From: Myxococcales bacterium
GTDB lineage: Bacteria > Myxococcota_A > Polyangia > Polyangiales > Ga0077539
Length of the DNA stretch: 64,000 bases
Direction of reading: 5' to 3'
Assembly: GCA_016792845.1 (NCBI GenBank)
Contig: JAEUKH010000031.1
Coordinates: 162,716 to 226,715, forward strand
The notes under the pieces: model-generated
Databases searched by the model: none
The model's input: the letters and a program-made list of their open reading frames with translations, nothing else
What the model was told of the DNA's origin: nothing
In this document: positions 63,349 through 64,000 of the stretch, one piece after another
Numbering within the stretch: position 1 is the first letter of the stretch
Layout of the letters: each line of letters starts with the position of its first letter
Made by a program: the position numbers and the translations under genes

Positions 63349-64000
63349 TGTCCCCCGCCAGAAGTCCGCTCGCAAAACCTCCTGATATTCTCGAGGATGT
63401 CATCCGCGGTCGCGGTCCAGCAGAAGGACTTGGTCTCCCTCAATGCGAGGTAGGTCGCGATCGCCTCTTCGAGTTCGCGCACGCTACGGAATGATCCTCG
63501 TCGGATGGCCTTCTCGGTGACCTCGCCGAAGAGTCTCTCGACGAGGTTGATCCACGATCCATAGGTGGGCGTGAAGTGTAGGTGAAAGCGTGGATGCTTG
63601 GCGAACCAGCGGAGCACCCGCGGCGTCTTGTGAGTGGCGTAGTTATCCAACACCAGATGCACATCGACTCCCGCTGGTACTCGCGCCTCGATCACGTTGA
63701 GGAAGCGCAAAAACTCCTGCTGGCGATGCTGCCGATAGGTGGCGTGGATGACCTCTCCATGATGCGCATCGAGGGCTGCGAAGAGCGTCGTGGTGCCATG
63801 GCGAGTGTAATCGTGGGAGCGGCGCTCAGCCTGTCCAGGTCGTAGCGGCAGAAGTGGCTGCGTGCGCTCCAGGGCCTGACACTGCGACTTCTCATCGACG
63901 CACAGCACGATCGCGTTGGCGGGAGGGCTGAGATAGAGCCCCACGATGTCGCGCACCTTGTCGATCAGGTAGGGATCGGGAGAGAGCTTGAAGGTCTCGC
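63345..64000 (-). CDS. IS630-family transposase, partial at the right edge
   Basis: The C-terminal ~218 residues are in the window; the reading continues open to 64000 with ETFKLSPDPYLIDK before VRDIVGLYLSPP. DDE motifs are visible: VLCVDEKSQCQAL (first Asp), LVLDNYATHK (second Asp), and GSWINLVERLFGEVTEKAI (Glu). It belongs to the IS630 group of Tc1/mariner-type transposases. Its stop codon overlaps the MBOAT stop at CTAG (63345-63348). The 5' part is outside the window, so it cannot be said whether the gene is intact. Confidence 0.93.
   Translation of the reverse strand, partial: ETFKLSPDPYLIDKVRDIVGLYLSPPANAIVLCVDEKSQCQALERTQPLLPLRPGQAERRSHDYTRHGTTTLFAALDAHHGEVIHATYRQHRQQEFLRFLNVIEARVPAGVDVHLVLDNYATHKTPRVLRWFAKHPRFHLHFTPTYGSWINLVERLFGEVTEKAIRRGSFRSVRELEEAIATYLALRETKSFCWTATADDILENIRRFCERTSGGGH
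63346..64000 (-). mobile_element. IS630-family insertion sequence, one end and partial body
   Basis: The end TAGTGTCCCCCGCCAGAAG starts at the TA of the MBOAT stop codon. IS630 elements insert at and duplicate a TA dinucleotide, and many begin GTGTC-like. The other end lies beyond 64000, so the inverted repeat cannot be compared. The left boundary is inferred. Confidence 0.75.

Overview
The window is very GC-rich, gene-dense chromosomal DNA from a delta-type proteobacterium, most likely a myxobacterium (Myxococcota). The reasons are: many large secreted lipoproteins with Cys-rich repeats, a MYXO-CTERM-like Cys/membrane-helix/Arg tail (218-1381), a eukaryote-like Ser/Thr kinase with an extracytoplasmic arm, RCC1-repeat lipoproteins, and Asp/Pro/Gly hexapeptide linkers between lipobox and functional domain. 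The placement is inference from style, not from a marker gene. I saw no rRNA, tRNA or CRISPR array.

Layout. 1-3478: minus-strand cluster of surface/lipoproteins. 3534-8634: minus-strand housekeeping genes dprA, topA, trmFO. 8748-10857: envelope pair (CpoB/YbgF-like TPR lipoprotein, LysM protein). 10872-12578: lone FlhA/SctV-family export protein. 12620-18580: small Cys-rich lipoprotein, sugar-nucleotide epimerase, 1027-residue Cys-rich lipoprotein, TonB-like protein. 18590-22120: minus-strand redox operon (2Fe-2S flavoreductase, MerR regulator, ferritin-like diiron protein) followed by an FKBP isomerase. 22307-29506: aldo/keto reductase, membrane glycosyltransferase-like protein, GltB-like oxidoreductase, TesB thioesterase, TPR protein and Ser/Thr kinase. 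29535-42096: RCC1 lipoprotein, rubredoxin, prolyl oligopeptidase, AEC transporter, alpha/beta hydrolase, zinc-ribbon protein, MBL-fold enzyme, monothiol glutaredoxin and small lipoproteins. 42100-45738: Fe-S helicase and SelO, divergent. 46393-51164: two large Asp-linker lipoproteins, one an M23 peptidase. 51175-58376: hypothetical protein, YfhO-like membrane protein, ferritin-like membrane protein, a protein strikingly like eukaryotic steroid 5-alpha-reductase, and a metzincin-like lipoprotein. 58548-63348: three-gene, stop/start-overlapping O-acetylation module (two SGNH proteins and an MBOAT). 63345-64000: partial IS630-family transposase entering from the right.

How the genes fit together. 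The strongest functional units are the O-acetylation operon (acyl transfer across the membrane to a wall or surface glycan), the reductase/regulator/diiron operon (electron delivery to an O2-activating di-iron enzyme) and dprA-topA-trmFO. The recurring theme is the exported Asp-hexad protein family: at least seven genes combine a signal or lipobox, a low-complexity D-x-x-x-G-x type linker and a different C-terminal domain. Almost all convergent gene ends are 3-16 bp apart or overlap, so there is little room for normal intrinsic terminators; the few hairpins found after stop codons lack U-tracts.

Starts were moved inward from the longest open frame wherever a signal peptide, ribosome binding site or family N-terminus supported it. 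Functions are read from motifs by eye, without database searches.
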